DNA of 64,000 nucleotides, taken from the NCBI GenBank assembly GCA_020631735.1, contig CM036179.1:24419063-24483062 (forward strand), in the 5' to 3' direction. A program made the position numbers and the translations under genes. The notes below the pieces were generated by a model. That model was not told the origin of the DNA. It made no database searches and saw nothing but the letters and a program-made list of their open reading frames with translations. The DNA comes from Saccharum officinarum (taxonomy: Eukaryota; Streptophyta; Magnoliopsida; Poales; Poaceae). Below, piece by piece: positions 10,634-21,682 of the stretch; the stretch's first letter is position 1, and each line of letters opens with the position of its first letter.

Positions 10634-12236
10634 TGAAAGCATCTAGGCCCCGGGAGTTGGTTTCGGCAATTGATGACAACGTATTATTACCATGACTAAC
10701 GTGTGTTTTGCAGAAACTCTGATAAGTTAGGTCATGGGGTTGATAACTGCTTTGGGCACTATGGTATTCATGTCCCTTGATGGAAATCATTTTGGTTTTC
10801 AAAGGATCAACGACAAGATTAAGGACGGTTAGTTTCAGATGTCAAGGTGTTGAGTTACATCCGGAATAGTCATTAGGATCTTCGCCTTTTTTTCCTTTGG
10901 TCGTACTATAAAGGAGGGCATGAGCGAGTAGCTTGACCTAGGTGAGTCTTTTGTTTAGGTGTGGTGTACACTTGTCTAACTTAGCACTAGGTAGCTCAGG
11001 AAAAGCTCAAGGTTCAGTTGGAAGCAATTTGGTTCAAGTTGCGTCGTGTTTCGAAGTCATTTGAGCTGTTTACCCTTGACCGGACGTGGTCTCTATCACG
11101 ACCGGACGCGTCCGGTCTGTACTAATAGTCACTGCGTTTTCAACCTGGTTGACCGGACGCGGTCCTTGCGAGGACCGGACGCGTTGATCAGTCTGACACG
11201 TGTTTCAGAGGGTAAAAGTATAATCGGACGCGACTGGAAAATGATCGGACGCATCCGGTCATGTTCCAATAAGGTACTTAGCTGACCTGACGCGTCTGGT
11301 CATCACTGATCGGACGCGGTCGAGCGTCAGGTTAAAGTACAGTAAGGTTCTTGCACGATCGGACGCGTCCGGTCACCCCTGATCGGTGCATCCGGTCACT
11401 CAGCGGTATCGTTCTGGTTTTTTACTGTTACACTCGACTGGCGCGTCCGGTCATGTCGACCGGCGTGTCCGGTCAGTGCGTGTTTTGCTGAGTTGGCTGG
11501 TAACGGTTGGATTTGACTGTGGGGTGTATAAATACATCCCCTTCACCTCTTTTAGAGGTCTCTTGCTTATTTATTCAGCTAAGAAACACCTTACAAGTGC
11601 AAGGGAGTGCAAGAGCCCTAGTGAGGGTAGTGATTTGAGAATCAAAGCTTGAGATCCCTCGTTAGTGACTAGAGAGTAGCAAGTGTGCATCCATCTTCTC
11701 ATTAGGCTTGTTGCGGTCAAGTAAGAGTTCTAGCTTGTTACTCTTAGTGATCGCCATCACCTAGACGGTTTGGTGGTGATTGGGAGTTTGGTGATCATCC
11801 GGCGAGCTTGTGGATGACCCAACTCATGTTGTGAGCGGTTTTAGGCGATTCACCGCGACGGAGTGTCGAAGAATCAGCCCGTAGAGAGCACTTGATCCTT
11901 GCGCGGATCGAGGGGGAGCTACACCCTTGCGCTGGTGCTCCAACGAGGACTAGTGGGGTGTGACGACTCTCCGATACCTTGGAAAAACATCGTCGTGTTC
12001 CTTATCCTTACTTTCAAGCATTTACTTTCGTGTATTACTTTCATTGCTTGTTTACTTTCCTAGAATTGCCATTCTAGACTAGGATTGGAACTTAGGGTGC
12101 AAAACTTTTACCGGTAGAATCACAAGGAACACTAGTAGGCACTAGGGGTGAAGTTTGGCTTGTAGGGTTTAATTCTTGCAATTAATTTTTAGAAAAGCCC
12201 AATTCACCCCTCCTCTTGGGCATCTTGATCCTTTCA
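10634..12236 (+). repeat. 3' LTR of the SIRE element, full length (1603 bp)
   Basis: It starts TGAAAGCATCTAGG and ends CCTTTCA. TATA box at 11527-11533; the palindromic motif array lies at about 11079-11475. The region 11601-12236 is the part missing from the 5' LTR. It carries the same GACCGGACGCGTCCGGTC palindrome as the 5' copy (near 11100). Confidence 0.93.
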
Positions 12237-12380
12237 ATGACACCGCCCGCAAAGTTTAGGGACCTAGATTACACACTCTGAAAAGTTCAAGGATCTAGAT
12301 GCGCATTTTGATAGTTTGGGGACCTAGACGACACCCCTGGAAAGTTTAGGGACCACTGGTGTATTTTACTCCTACTTTTT

Positions 12381-13779
12381 TTATTTTACATGCACCACTC
12401 ACCTCTCTGCCCCTACACACATGCTACTTGTTTGATTTGACATGCACCACTCACCTCTACTTTTTTTCACCTCCTGGCGACGGTAAGAGTAGCTGAGCAG
12501 GCATGGATGGACTGACAGGATGTTAGCTTAGGCTGGGCATGGCTATAACGTCTTGATTTGTGAGACAAATTTTAAACATTACACCGTCTTGTATAATAGG
12601 ACGGAGAGAGTAGATAGTAGCGTGTATATACGTAGGCAGGCACACCGTTACGGCTGTCTTTTCAAATGAGCGGCTAGCTATAGCTACCGTCCATGTAGTA
12701 GAGTTCAGTTGCACACCACCACTCTCCGTATCCATCGCATCGGTTCCAACTGTTCTCCTGAAGTTTCACTCTCTCGATCAACTATTTACTGATCTGTGAT
12801 GAAATGAGTATGCCTTAAAAAAAACTGCTACGAAAGGGGGTGTTACCATTACTAGTTTTGTTCGCTGAGCTTTTGGGTCAACGAGGAAGTTTTTGGATCC
12901 ACCCATGCATTGTTTTGATGAAGGACATGTTTGGATGATCAGCTAGGACTAGCTTAGCCCATTTATAACTAGCGATTTGGCTAACAACCCATTGAAGTTT
13001 TGGCTAAAAAGTTAGCCTACATATTAGCCCTCCTGTGTGGATAGGTTAGAACTAATTTTAGCCAGCGAACAATTAGCCCTTGGTATTCAGGCATACCCCG
13101 AACTAGTTATTTTTGTTCGATTGAGGTGACTACATTTAATCTGTTTTCAAGTTATCAAATGTACGGTGATTAAATTAGCTGTTTTGCTGGAAACTGTATT
13201 AATTAGGAGAATTTCAAGCTAAGCACTTGGAAAATACTAGTCACAACCACAAAAAGTGAAAAATAGTAATCCAAAATCTTTGAATGTTTTGAACCATGCT
13301 TCACTTATTACTACTACGTACTAGTTTATTACAGTGGTCCAAATTGCGTTTTACCATAGGTAGGTCGTTCGAAACCACGAACATATATCCACCAAATTAA
13401 ATAGGAGTAGTTTATTCCTTTTTTTTAAGATAAAGACGACAGAGTTTATTCCTAAAGTGATGAAATGGTTCTTCACCAAATTAAACAACATTCATTGCAT
13501 TCTAGCAATTTGCAACCACGTTGACGCTTAGTTTTGCAGCTTTAACCACTAACCAGATAGCCAGTTAGCCGCTGCTTTCTCCATATGTGCTCCATAGCTA
13601 GATAGCAGCCGCATCAGCTTGCTCTTGCTGTAATGCTGTCCTCATGCACATACGTTGAAGGCCCATCATCTCCTCTCCACAGCAATGGTTGCAGTTTGCA
13701 TACGATCCGCTCACCCTTTTGGCCTCTTCCCACCGAAGCGGCGCTACGAGCAAGGCTCACACCACAATTCACACTTACC
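12381..13779. other. Intergenic sequence with MITE remnants, no gene
   Basis: I see no coding sequence. Near 12583-12611 there is a Stowaway-like terminus (GTATAATAGGACGGAGAGAGTA). About 12925-13085 contains repeated TTAGCC/GGCTAA strings, consistent with an old hAT- or Harbinger-type MITE, but no clean ends were found. Confidence 0.4.
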
Positions 13780-13787
13780 GATAGCAT

Positions 13788-14562
13788 CATAGGCGGACCG
13801 ACCCATAGGGCAAGGTGGGGCAGCCGCCCTACCTCCCCTCAGGCCGGCCCTTAGTTCCCGGCGCTCGCACTGGTCCCTTCCAATGGCATGAAGGTTGAAG
13901 AAGAGCCGCAGCGCTTCGTTCTAGCGTAAGAGAAAGAGAGCGACGGACGAACTGGGCGCTACGCCATTCCTCGTCTATTACCTGGGCCGTCTATGTCTCC
14001 CTCGTGGGCCAGCGCTAGTGTATAGGGGGCAGTTCACCTCAGCCGGCACTCCTGTACGGCGGTACACCAACCCCCAGCCCCAGGCACCAACCTTCGAGTA
14101 AAGGGATGTACAGGAGACAGAGGAAAGTAGGATATACTAGAATTTAATTCATTTTTCTATGTTCTTGGATCTACCTGATGCACTGAACTTAAGTTCCTGC
14201 TACTTCCGGCTCAAGTTACAAACAGTAAAAAGCTAATCTCAGTCGTGACCCCAGTTGTTCATCTTGTTTCTGATCCGGGCCTTCGTGTAGCAATTGATGT
14301 CGAAGGTATATTTAGGATTGGTACGTCCAGATGTCCTTTACATTCTTCACCGTATCTTTTATGATCAATACCATTTGCTAATTGATTTGTCTTTTAAATT
14401 GATATATTTTTTTACTATAGTGCTCACTTGAAACATGTATTATTATAGATTCTTGTTTGTTTGGTCTATAACTTTTGCTCATGATATGCATGTCATCATA
14501 TTTTGAGCCAAAAATTATAATAAGGTTGCCTTACCTCCATTTTCGAGCTGGGTCCGCCACTG
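13788..14562. mobile_element. Short non-autonomous hAT-type element
   Basis: It is flanked by the exact 8-bp duplication GATAGCAT (13780-13787 and 14563-14570), the hAT target-site length. The left end reads CATAGGCGGACCGACCC. The right end reads GGGTCCGCCACTG, giving CAGTGGCGGACCC on the other strand, so the termini are imperfect inverted repeats. The 775 bp contain no transposase. Confidence 0.75.
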
Positions 14563-14570
14563 GATAGCAT

Positions 14571-14969
14571 GCAGTCCTTGGCGTCTGAGATGCCTTTTCC
14601 ACTGAGGCTCCAAGCAACTCTTCAGTGTTGCTGCAACGCATACTGCAGCGTTCACTGTTGCGAAATGATTTTCACGACGGTCAAAAACGGTTTATATGGA
14701 TGATGATTTCCAAAACTGACGCTACACCATCGATAATAAAGACGTGGCCTTTTAATTTATAGAGGCGGGCTACCAACCGTTCTTTTGAAATTGATTTTCA
14801 GAGATGGTTATCTTAAACCAATCACCCATGTATATGCATTTTTAGAGACCCTGCAAATGTCAATGGCCATCTAGTTTAAAATAAACTGCTTCTTAAAATA
14901 CATTTAAAATTATAACATTTTCAACCATATTTTATTTTATATTATCCCACCAGTTTTATGGAAACACAC
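14571..14969. other. Intergenic sequence, no gene
   Basis: AT-rich sequence. AGAGGCGGGC and AGAGATGG strings resemble interior repeats of CACTA elements, but no CACTA terminus or 3-bp duplication is visible, so no element is called. Confidence 0.35.
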
Positions 14970-15723
14970 TGTTGACGTCGGAGGTGGTCCAAATCACATA
15001 CCAGCAAGGGTCTTGACGTCCAGGCCGCCACGGACCAAAGAACGCAGCGAGGAGGTCACTCTTTCGCGGTGAAGAACGGAGAGGTTTATAAGCAAACCAC
15101 CAAAGGATAATCAACGTGCTTACGTGACAAAGAACCGGCTAGTTTTCAAGCCAACTAGCAAAGAAACCGTCGAAGCTCTTGCCCGAGAGGGACCCCATCA
15201 AGGCAAGAACGTCACCGGGTTGCCCTAGGTCGGCCGGCAAGCCTAGGGCGCCATCCTTGATCGTCGGATCAAGGGACGAATAACATGGGGGTTGAAGAAG
15301 AGGGCAAAAGGGTTAGAGTAGAGGTAGTAAATTGATTTGTTTGACGATTGGATAGATGGGAACTCAATCAACCATGATCCTCTCATATATATAGAGGGGT
15401 GATCTTATCCTAGTAGGAAACATCTCCAAGTCTTATTTTTTTAAGTTTTCCACGAGTTTAGAACAGTTCGGATCGGAATCTAGAAGGCCAGATCCGAACA
15501 GGCCTTTTATTAGATCTGCCGGAAGTCCCGACTTGGGTCGGAAGTCCCGACAGTCGGAAGTCCGAACAACGGTGCATCTTTCTGAGGGCATAACTCCTTC
15601 ATCCGGACTCTGAATTAGACATTCTATATATGTTTTTTTACTGTCTCGACGAGAGGAATACAATGGTGAAGTCTGTTCCACATTTTGATAACTTCACAAA
15701 ATAAACATTTTTGAGTGTCAACA
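14970..15723 (-). repeat. 3' LTR of the Tat element (left copy)
   Basis: 754 bp, bounded by TGTTGAC and GTCAACA. It contains a TATA-like CTATATATATGAG string on the minus strand (about 15382-15394) and a short array of GTCGGAAGTCCCGAC hairpin units (about 15520-15570). Confidence 0.9.
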
Positions 15724-15741
15724 TATGCCCCCCTGTTTTCA
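15724..15741 (-). promoter_or_regulatory. Polypurine tract of the Tat element
   Basis: On the minus strand the sequence next to the 3' LTR is AAAACAGGGGGGCATA, a purine-rich primer tract in the expected place. Confidence 0.65.
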
Positions 15742-16402
15742 GGTGAACGATGCATGAATCTGAAAACACTTAATTAAACCAAACATAATAAAACTGAACA
15801 GCGACGATACCCATCTCATCGGCTACTCAGTGACTAAAGGCGATGTATACATCGGCCATTTTTGTTCTAAGGGCGATACATGTATCGGCCATTGTTTGGA
15901 GAGCACTTAGGCTTCTTGCTAAACACTTAGAAAATACTTTTCAAGTATCTTCCGTTGAATGCTCTATTGAGACGTTCACCTTGCAATGTCTCTAGCAGAT
16001 AGGAATGACCATATATGACTTTGATCATTTTATAAGGACCCTCCTAATTTGGTGACCACTTGCCAAACTGATTGCATTTCGATCCAATGGGTAGTATAGT
16101 TTTCCACACTAATTCTCCCACTTGGAAGGATTTGCTCCTGACTTTCTTGTTGTATGCCTTGGCAACTCGAGTTTTATCTTTTTTCCATCTCCTTGAGAGC
16201 TTTTAATCTTACATCAGTCACCTCGTCGATGTTATCCATCATCAAATCATAACACACAATAGCTGATAGATCATTTTATTTAGCAAACCTGTATGCATCC
16301 AAATTCACCTCGACAGGTAACATGGCCTCTTGATCATATACTAGCTCAAAAGGAGTGACTTTGGTAGCACCATGTTTTGAAATACGATGTGTCCATAGAG
16401 CT
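15742..16402 (-). pseudogene. Tat element pol tail, degenerate
   Basis: This lies between the integrase core and the PPT. On the minus strand it holds short matches to the integrase C-terminal region of Tat elements (YDQEAMLPVEVNLD-like near 16300-16345, AYNKKVRSKSF-like near 16140, GVWENYTTHWIE-like near 16085-16110) broken by stops. Identification by context, moderate certainty. Confidence 0.5.
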
Positions 16403-16890
16403 TCATAAAACTTCATGCCACCACCTCCTTAGATTTTTCTCAATTTTCTTCTTGATAAGCTTAATCAAAGTCTTATTACTAGACTCAGCCTGGCCATTAG
16501 CTTGAGCATAGAATGGAGACAAATTGAGCAACTTGATCTTATATGATTCAGCAAATTCCCTCACCTCCTTAGACACAAATGATATCCCTTGATCTGTAGT
16601 TAATGTTTGAGGGATGCCTAATCTATAAATGATATGTTCAGTGATGAACTCAATTACTCCCTTGTGCGTCATATTCTTCAAAGGAACTGCCTCGGTCCAC
16701 TTAGTTAAGTAATCCGTAGCAACTAACACAAATCGGTGTCCCTTGGAAGATGGGGAATATATTTGGCCAATAAAGTAAAGCCCCCAACTATGAAAATGCC
16801 ATGATTTGATGATAGGATGAAGCATAGCAGCAAGCACAAGCTGAATATTTTCAAACCTCTGACACTCTTCGCAACCCTAGTAGTAACGAA
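16403..16890 (-). pseudogene. Gypsy integrase catalytic core
   Basis: The frame 16403-16837 carries KGHRFVLVATDYLTKWTEAVPL (second part of the first Asp motif), TTDQGISFVSKEV (second Asp) and YAQANGQAESSNKTL (Glu). The usual GMDxIG is degraded to GLYFIG, so the first catalytic Asp appears substituted. The N-terminal zinc domain continues upstream, broken by a stop at 16878-16880. Integrase would insert the cDNA; this copy is unlikely to be active. Confidence 0.85.
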
Positions 16891-17290
16891 AGTAATCGGA
16901 CGTCATAGTAGGCCAATAGAAACTGGCCCTATGCAATAACATCTTCATCTTTAGGGCCGATTGATGTGTACTACAAATGCCTTCATGGACTTCTCCCATA
17001 GCCACTCTTGCTTGAGCAGATCCCAAGCACTTAAGCAACAAGTCTTCGACGGTTCTCCGATAGAGCTCATCATTATGAAACACATACTTGAAAGCGCTCT
17101 GCCGAACATCCTTATCAATTTTAGCACTTGGATCATGTAAATATTTTAGCAAGGGAGTCCTCCAATCTTCTAAATTGATTCCAACATCACTGGAAGTCAT
17201 ATCAAGCCGATTTAGGAGCTTCTCTAGCGAATTGACCAGGCTGGTCACAGGGGCGTCGACTGAGCTGACTTGGTCAGTCGGCTTAGCCAA
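16877..17290 (-). pseudogene. Integrase N-terminal zinc-binding (H2C2) region with linker
   Basis: The frame reads WRTPLLKYLHDPSAK, FKYVFHNDELYRRTVEDLLLKCL, MGEVHEGICSTHQSALKMK and FYWPTMTSDYFRYY. This is the H2C2 zinc domain of Tat-type integrases. The second zinc half (the CxxCQR block) follows after a stop at 16877-16879. Upstream is a Ser/Val-rich linker. Confidence 0.8.
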
Positions 17291-17700
17291 CTAGTTAGTA
17301 CCTACATAGGAAAAATTAAAATTTTCACGCATCGACTGTTCTTTAATATGAAAATTACGCCCACCGATGTTACAGCCAGATGCTTGTTGAGCTAACATGT
17401 TGGCCTTTTGATTTTCATGCCATGAAATATGCCAAATTCAAAATTCAGCAAAAGAAACAATTATATCAAGCCACATATCAAGATGAGCATCAAGTGATCT
17501 TTCTAGGCATTAAAACTCATCAACTACTTGTTGTGCCACTAGCAAGGAATCACCAAAGGCTTTAACACGTCATATCCCATGGATTGCAATATGGCCAAGC
17601 CGAATAAGAAAATTTCACATTAGGCTCAAATATTGGTGCAAATATAATTTCAATCGGCTTGATGTCTCAAAGGGCACCATTGTGAGAAATGATTATGCCA
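17291..17700 (-). pseudogene. Gypsy RNase H remnant
   Basis: Minus-strand translation across stops gives FGDSLLVAQQVVDEF, CLERSLDAHLDMWLDIIVSF and an AQQASG-like LNKHLAVTSVGVIF block, matching the C-terminal half of Tat RNase H. The N-terminal half and the whole RT are missing. Confidence 0.6.
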
Positions 17701-18036
17701 ACATATTGGCCTTATTTGCAAGCCAATTAATCATATTGTCACATCCATGAAGTAAATAAAAATACATATATCATGCCCCCTGGGCCTTAGAGCCATCAAA
17801 GTAAATTTCATGAGGCTTTCTAATAGCACGATGGCCGCAAGCATTCATCAGCTATATTTTTACACTAAGGGCGATATCAAAATATCAGCCATATGAATTT
17901 ATCCATAAAAGTATGCATAACCGAAATAAATATTTGGACTCATGATCATCGATAAGTAAAATAATTTAGCAATCCCCAATAACATAAAAATCCACACCAA
18001 GGATCAAAATAAGAAGCTAAAGGATAACCATGCATA

Positions 18037-19155
18037 TTAGGGGATAAATTCCACATAGGCATAGGCAAAGAATATAGATGATGCCATGACCAATAATTTT
18101 GATGATTTGGTGCAAACCTCCAACTTGGCAATTGTTTCTTGAATCTCCTTCTCTCCTTTGCCTTTGTTGCACCACTTACTTGAATACTTGCTTTGGGAAC
18201 CCATGCCAAGCCTTTTTCTTTTTAGCTTCTCTGCACTAAGCTTTTGTAACTTCCTTTCTGGCCACTTTGGTAAACGGATTGAGTATATCGATTTTATTTC
18301 TATTTTGGACAACAGCAAATCTTTCTTCATTTTGGGCACTCTCACCTTCTTTTGTTCAAACTTGGCACCTAGAATATTAATAGATGATTTCCTCACTTCT
18401 TTGCCATCAATAGCCGGATTTTTCAGCAATGTAATCGGCTTTTCGATAGTTAAACTTAGATCTGAACTTTTCTTCTTTCGGCCATCATACTTCACGCGAT
18501 AAACTTAATTTACCACTCTCTTCTTTGGTTGAGCTCTAGACCGATTTTGATCAAAACGGTCCTTACAAGATGATAATCTCTCTGAATGTCTAGGAGCTGC
18601 ATACTCTACATATTGTGGCATAAAATATGATGAAACATGTGCCCCTTGATCAAACTAGCCCCAAGATGAATAAGGATGAAAATATGCAGGCTATGATCCA
18701 TATGACATGGGAATTGACTACTCAAAAGAAGAATATGTAGCTGTTGTGTGAGATTTTTCTCCTTAACAATTCCACTCTTGAGACTTGCGCTTTGGAGGCA
18801 ATTTTGATGATTGGACTTTCTTTGACCAATTATTGACATTTGCTTCTGTTATCTTCTCATATTTAGCTAGAAGTTCCTCGAACCTAAGCTTCAGTCTTCT
18901 ACTTCTTTGTTTGTCACGGCCTTTACATCCATCAGTTTTATGGGCATCCTCCTTTTTTCCATCTTGATAGATGTGATCCAAAGGAGGATCCTTAGTTGAT
19001 TTCCCTTGCTCAACGGGATCAATCAGCCTTTGCTTTAGTTGGAGAGATTTCACCTGCCCCTAGTATCTTCTAAAATTATGATAACATTGTTGTTCGCTTG
19101 AGTATCTTCAATTTGTAATTCATGGACAACAACCTTATCTTCACTTGAGGGCTCC
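18037..19155 (-). pseudogene. Region after gag of the Tat element, degenerate
   Basis: Frames at 18763-19053 and 18037-18495 contain LRFEELLAKYEKI and a lysine-rich MKKDLLLSKIEIKS stretch, then a Trp/Pro-rich segment with MPMWNLSPNMHGYPLASYFDPW in a neighbouring frame. This pattern is typical of the zone between Gag and protease in grass Tat elements (from memory). No zinc knuckle or catalytic motif is seen. Confidence 0.5.
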
Positions 19156-19166
19156 ATATCTCTCTC

Positions 19167-20660
19167 TTAGGCATCCGAGCTTTGAGCTTTTAGTGAATCG
19201 GCTAATGCAAGCCAATTTAAAACTTGTTTGCCATCAAGACCAATTGAATCCAATTGGTTCATTTGTTGAGCTTCAGAAAATCTCAATCGTCCTTTATCAA
19301 TGGCCGATTGGATCACTTGACGAAAAATATTGCAATTAGAAGTATTATGATCAGATGAGTTATGCCATGTAAGCTCTTCTAAGTTTTTAATGGATGGCAA
19401 AGCATTGTGATCAATGATTCTAATGAAATTATTCTTAAGTAAAATATTAAAGACATGATCACAAAATTTAAAGTCAAAGGTGTACTTTGATTTCTTTAGC
19501 TGATTCTTTTGTGGAGTTGGCTTTAAAGCTAGGCAAACGAATGGATCAGATTTGACATCAATCCATTTGGCCACACCTTTGCAATTGCTTCTGGAAAGCT
19601 TTAGCTTTGACAAACTACCACCATCGGCCTTGCCATATGGCACAATGTGCTGGCTGATAGAATCCAAATTTATTTTGTCACCAACAAATATTATGTCATT
19701 CTCAATCGGTCTTTTACAATTAGTAGCAAGAATATCTCTAATAGATGCAGAAATTGAAATAGTTTGACCAAATTAGAATTTGAGCACAATATTTGTGTTT
19801 TCTACCTTGTTGATCATGTTGGAGAAGTGCACGTCCTTAATATGAATGATGTTGCTCTTCATCTCTGGAGAACAATCAACAATAGGTGTTGAATCATTCG
19901 AAGATGCATCGGCGGCTGCTGGAACCGAGAAAGTAGGCCTAGCCGACTAAGTCGGCTAGGCCGACTTGGGCACTAGCAGGGACAACAGCAGCAGGGGCAG
20001 TTGACCTGGCCGACTCAGTGCAGGCGGTAGAGGCAGTCAGCTTGGCCAACTGAGAAGTCAGTCGGCCTAGCCGACTTAGAGCACGCAGCAATCAGCTTAG
20101 CCAATTTTGAGCTGGAAGGCAGCCCTCCTTTGTTTCTTATAGGGGCTTGATCTCCATCAATGATGCGGCAATCACAAGATAAGTATACAACCTCTTTAGC
20201 TCCTAAAAAATCAAGTCTAGCTGATTTCTGACGTTTTTCATGCTTTTCTGTAGCAGGACTTGTTTTTTGGGATGTGATTGATTCAGAAAGGATATTATTT
20301 TGTTCGGCTCTTGTAGCTGAACCTTTGCTTATATCTGAATCAATTTTTTCTTTCATGCCCACTAGCAATCCTCTTTTTGTCGATGACTTAACTGTGATTG
20401 GCCTTTTCTCATTGGTCTTTCTAAAATATTCATAAAATTGCTCCTCTAATTGAGTCCATAAACCAACAGTGCACCAGGGCAAATATGTAAACCATGCAAA
20501 GAAAATACCAATAAGAGATAAAGGAAAATTACGTATTCTCATATAGTCTTTTTTACCGATAAAACCTAGCTGTGAGAGATATATATTAATGTATTCCATA
20601 GCAGTCTTATTATCTTCACCACTAAATTCATAAAAATCAGTATCCACCAACCATTAGGAG
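19167..20660 (-). pseudogene. Gag of the Tat element
   Basis: The frame 20015-20650 starts MVDTDFYEFSGEDNKTAMEYINIYLSQLG and has RNFPLSLIGIFFAWFTYLPW and WTQLEEQFYEYF, the retrotransposon gag core. The frame 19167-19667 carries KSKYTFDFKFCDHVFNILLKNNFIRII and SDHNTSNCNIFRQVIQSAIDKGRL, the matching C-terminal part. About 19915-20100 holds repeated GTCGGC/GCCGAC inverted strings that encode an imperfect Ser/Ala/Lys repeat. Stops separate the frames. Confidence 0.75.
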
Positions 20661-20755
20661 TTTCTAAATAATCAATGGTTAATGGTTACGGTCTATGATA
20701 AGCGGGCACCTTCCATTTAGAGGAGCCATATGGATTTCTAGTATGAGCTAAATCT

Positions 20756-21067
20756 TCATCGATTCGGCTTGATTTGAGAAGAATATATAAAGCCGAATCA
20801 CGAGTTTTAGCACTCGAATGCCTCGCTAAAATTTCACTAATTCGGCTATGATCATGAGCCAAATATGAAGCCGAATTGTGGGCATTGATCTTTGCATAAG
20901 GTGTTGAATTTTCATTGATTCGGCTATAGTTACTAGTAACACATGAAGCCGAATCATGAGTATTAGCACTTAATTACCTTGTTGAAGTTTCATTAATTCG
21001 GCTTGAGTTGGGAGTAACATGTGAAGCCGAATTATGAATATGAGCATTTGTATAAGGTGCTGAACTT
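20756..21067 (-). repeat. 78-bp tandem repeat, four copies, with internal dyads
   Basis: ATTCGGCT starts at 20762, 20840, 20918 and 20996, and AGCCGAAT at 20791, 20869, 20947 and 21025. Both markers give a period of exactly 78 bp. Each unit therefore contains an 8-bp inverted repeat. The period is 26 codons; on the minus strand one frame is nearly open through all units with a HDSASY...SRINE pattern, so this looks like a coding repeat at the Gag N-terminus. Confidence 0.85.
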
Positions 21068-21660
21068 TGAGAACAATTGGCTAAATAATTAGCATTTGTT
21101 AAAGCCAATTCTTTCATTCATCGGTATGTCATGTGGTGGAACCACATATTGTGAACTTATAGCCCATGAATAAGGATTTATATGTTGTATGTTGCTGGTA
21201 GTATCAAAATTCAAAGAATTCATAGTTGACATCAGCTCTTGACCATGATATCCATAACTATGATGTGTATGATAAGAAGCAATATCAAAAGTATCAGCTG
21301 ATGCAACATATCTAATATCATTACAGTTAGCAACACCAACATGAGAACTCAGAAGTTGCAAAATAACTATTGGGATCATAAAATGAATTTGCAAGTTGTA
21401 CCTTGGGGTGATTGTAGTAGTTTTGTGATGCATCACCTCGGTACTCTACGATTTAAAACTTGATCGTCTTGCTGAATTTTCTAATATCAAGCGCAACATG
21501 TTACAAAATAGCAAACGAGATCACAACGGGTCAAAACCAGACACAATCGGTCTTTTAGGCTAGATGCAATGATAATGGCGAGCTCAAGAAGATAGATTAG
21601 CGAGAAATAAGGCTAGGGCAAATAAGAATCGGCTACAAAATAGAGCTGAAGCAAATTCTT

Positions 21661-21677
21661 CCCCAGCGGAGTCGCCA
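21661..21677 (-). promoter_or_regulatory. Primer-binding site of the Tat element
   Basis: The plus strand reads CCCCAGCGGAGTCGCCA, a tRNA 3' end including CCA. The minus-strand RNA would pair with that tRNA (tRNA-Arg type is used by many Tat/Ogre elements). It lies 5 nt from the 5' LTR. Confidence 0.75.
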
Positions 21678-21682
21678 AAAAG

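Larger units (their letters stand above)
1486..12236 (+). mobile_element. SIRE/Maximus-type Ty1/Copia LTR retrotransposon (degenerate)
   Basis: It begins TGAAAGCATCTAGG and ends GATCCTTTCA. It is flanked by the exact 5-bp duplication ATGAC (1481-1485 and 12237-12241), which proves insertion into the MULE-type element. The internal order gag, protease, integrase, RT, RNase H is diagnostic of Copia. The zinc-knuckle type, LTRs of more than 1.6 kb, and an extra long ORF region after pol point to the SIRE/Maximus (Opie/Ji) lineage. The 5' LTR has lost its 3' part together with the primer-binding site and the start of gag. The coding frames carry several stops and frameshifts, so the copy is not autonomous. 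Confidence 0.92.
287..12371. mobile_element. Mutator-like (MULE-type) TIR element, split by a nested retrotransposon
   Basis: The ends are inverted repeats: GAGTAAAACACACC at the left, and GGTGTATTTTACTC at 12358-12371 on the right (reverse complement GAGTAAAATACACC). Similarity continues inward through repeated units of the type GGTCCCTAAACTT and CTAGGTCCC. The element is flanked by the exact 9-bp duplication CTACTTTTT at 278-286 and 12372-12380, the length typical of Mutator superfamily insertions. Its own sequence is only 287-1485 plus 12242-12371; the rest is the Copia element at 1486-12236. The interior (about 500-1375) is AT-rich, has no transposase, and contains several CAGTA-rich short repeats. 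It is therefore a non-autonomous element. Confidence 0.82.

Noticed and set aside
21661..21677. tRNA gene
   Set aside because: Only a 17-nt tRNA 3' end next to an LTR; this is a primer-binding site.
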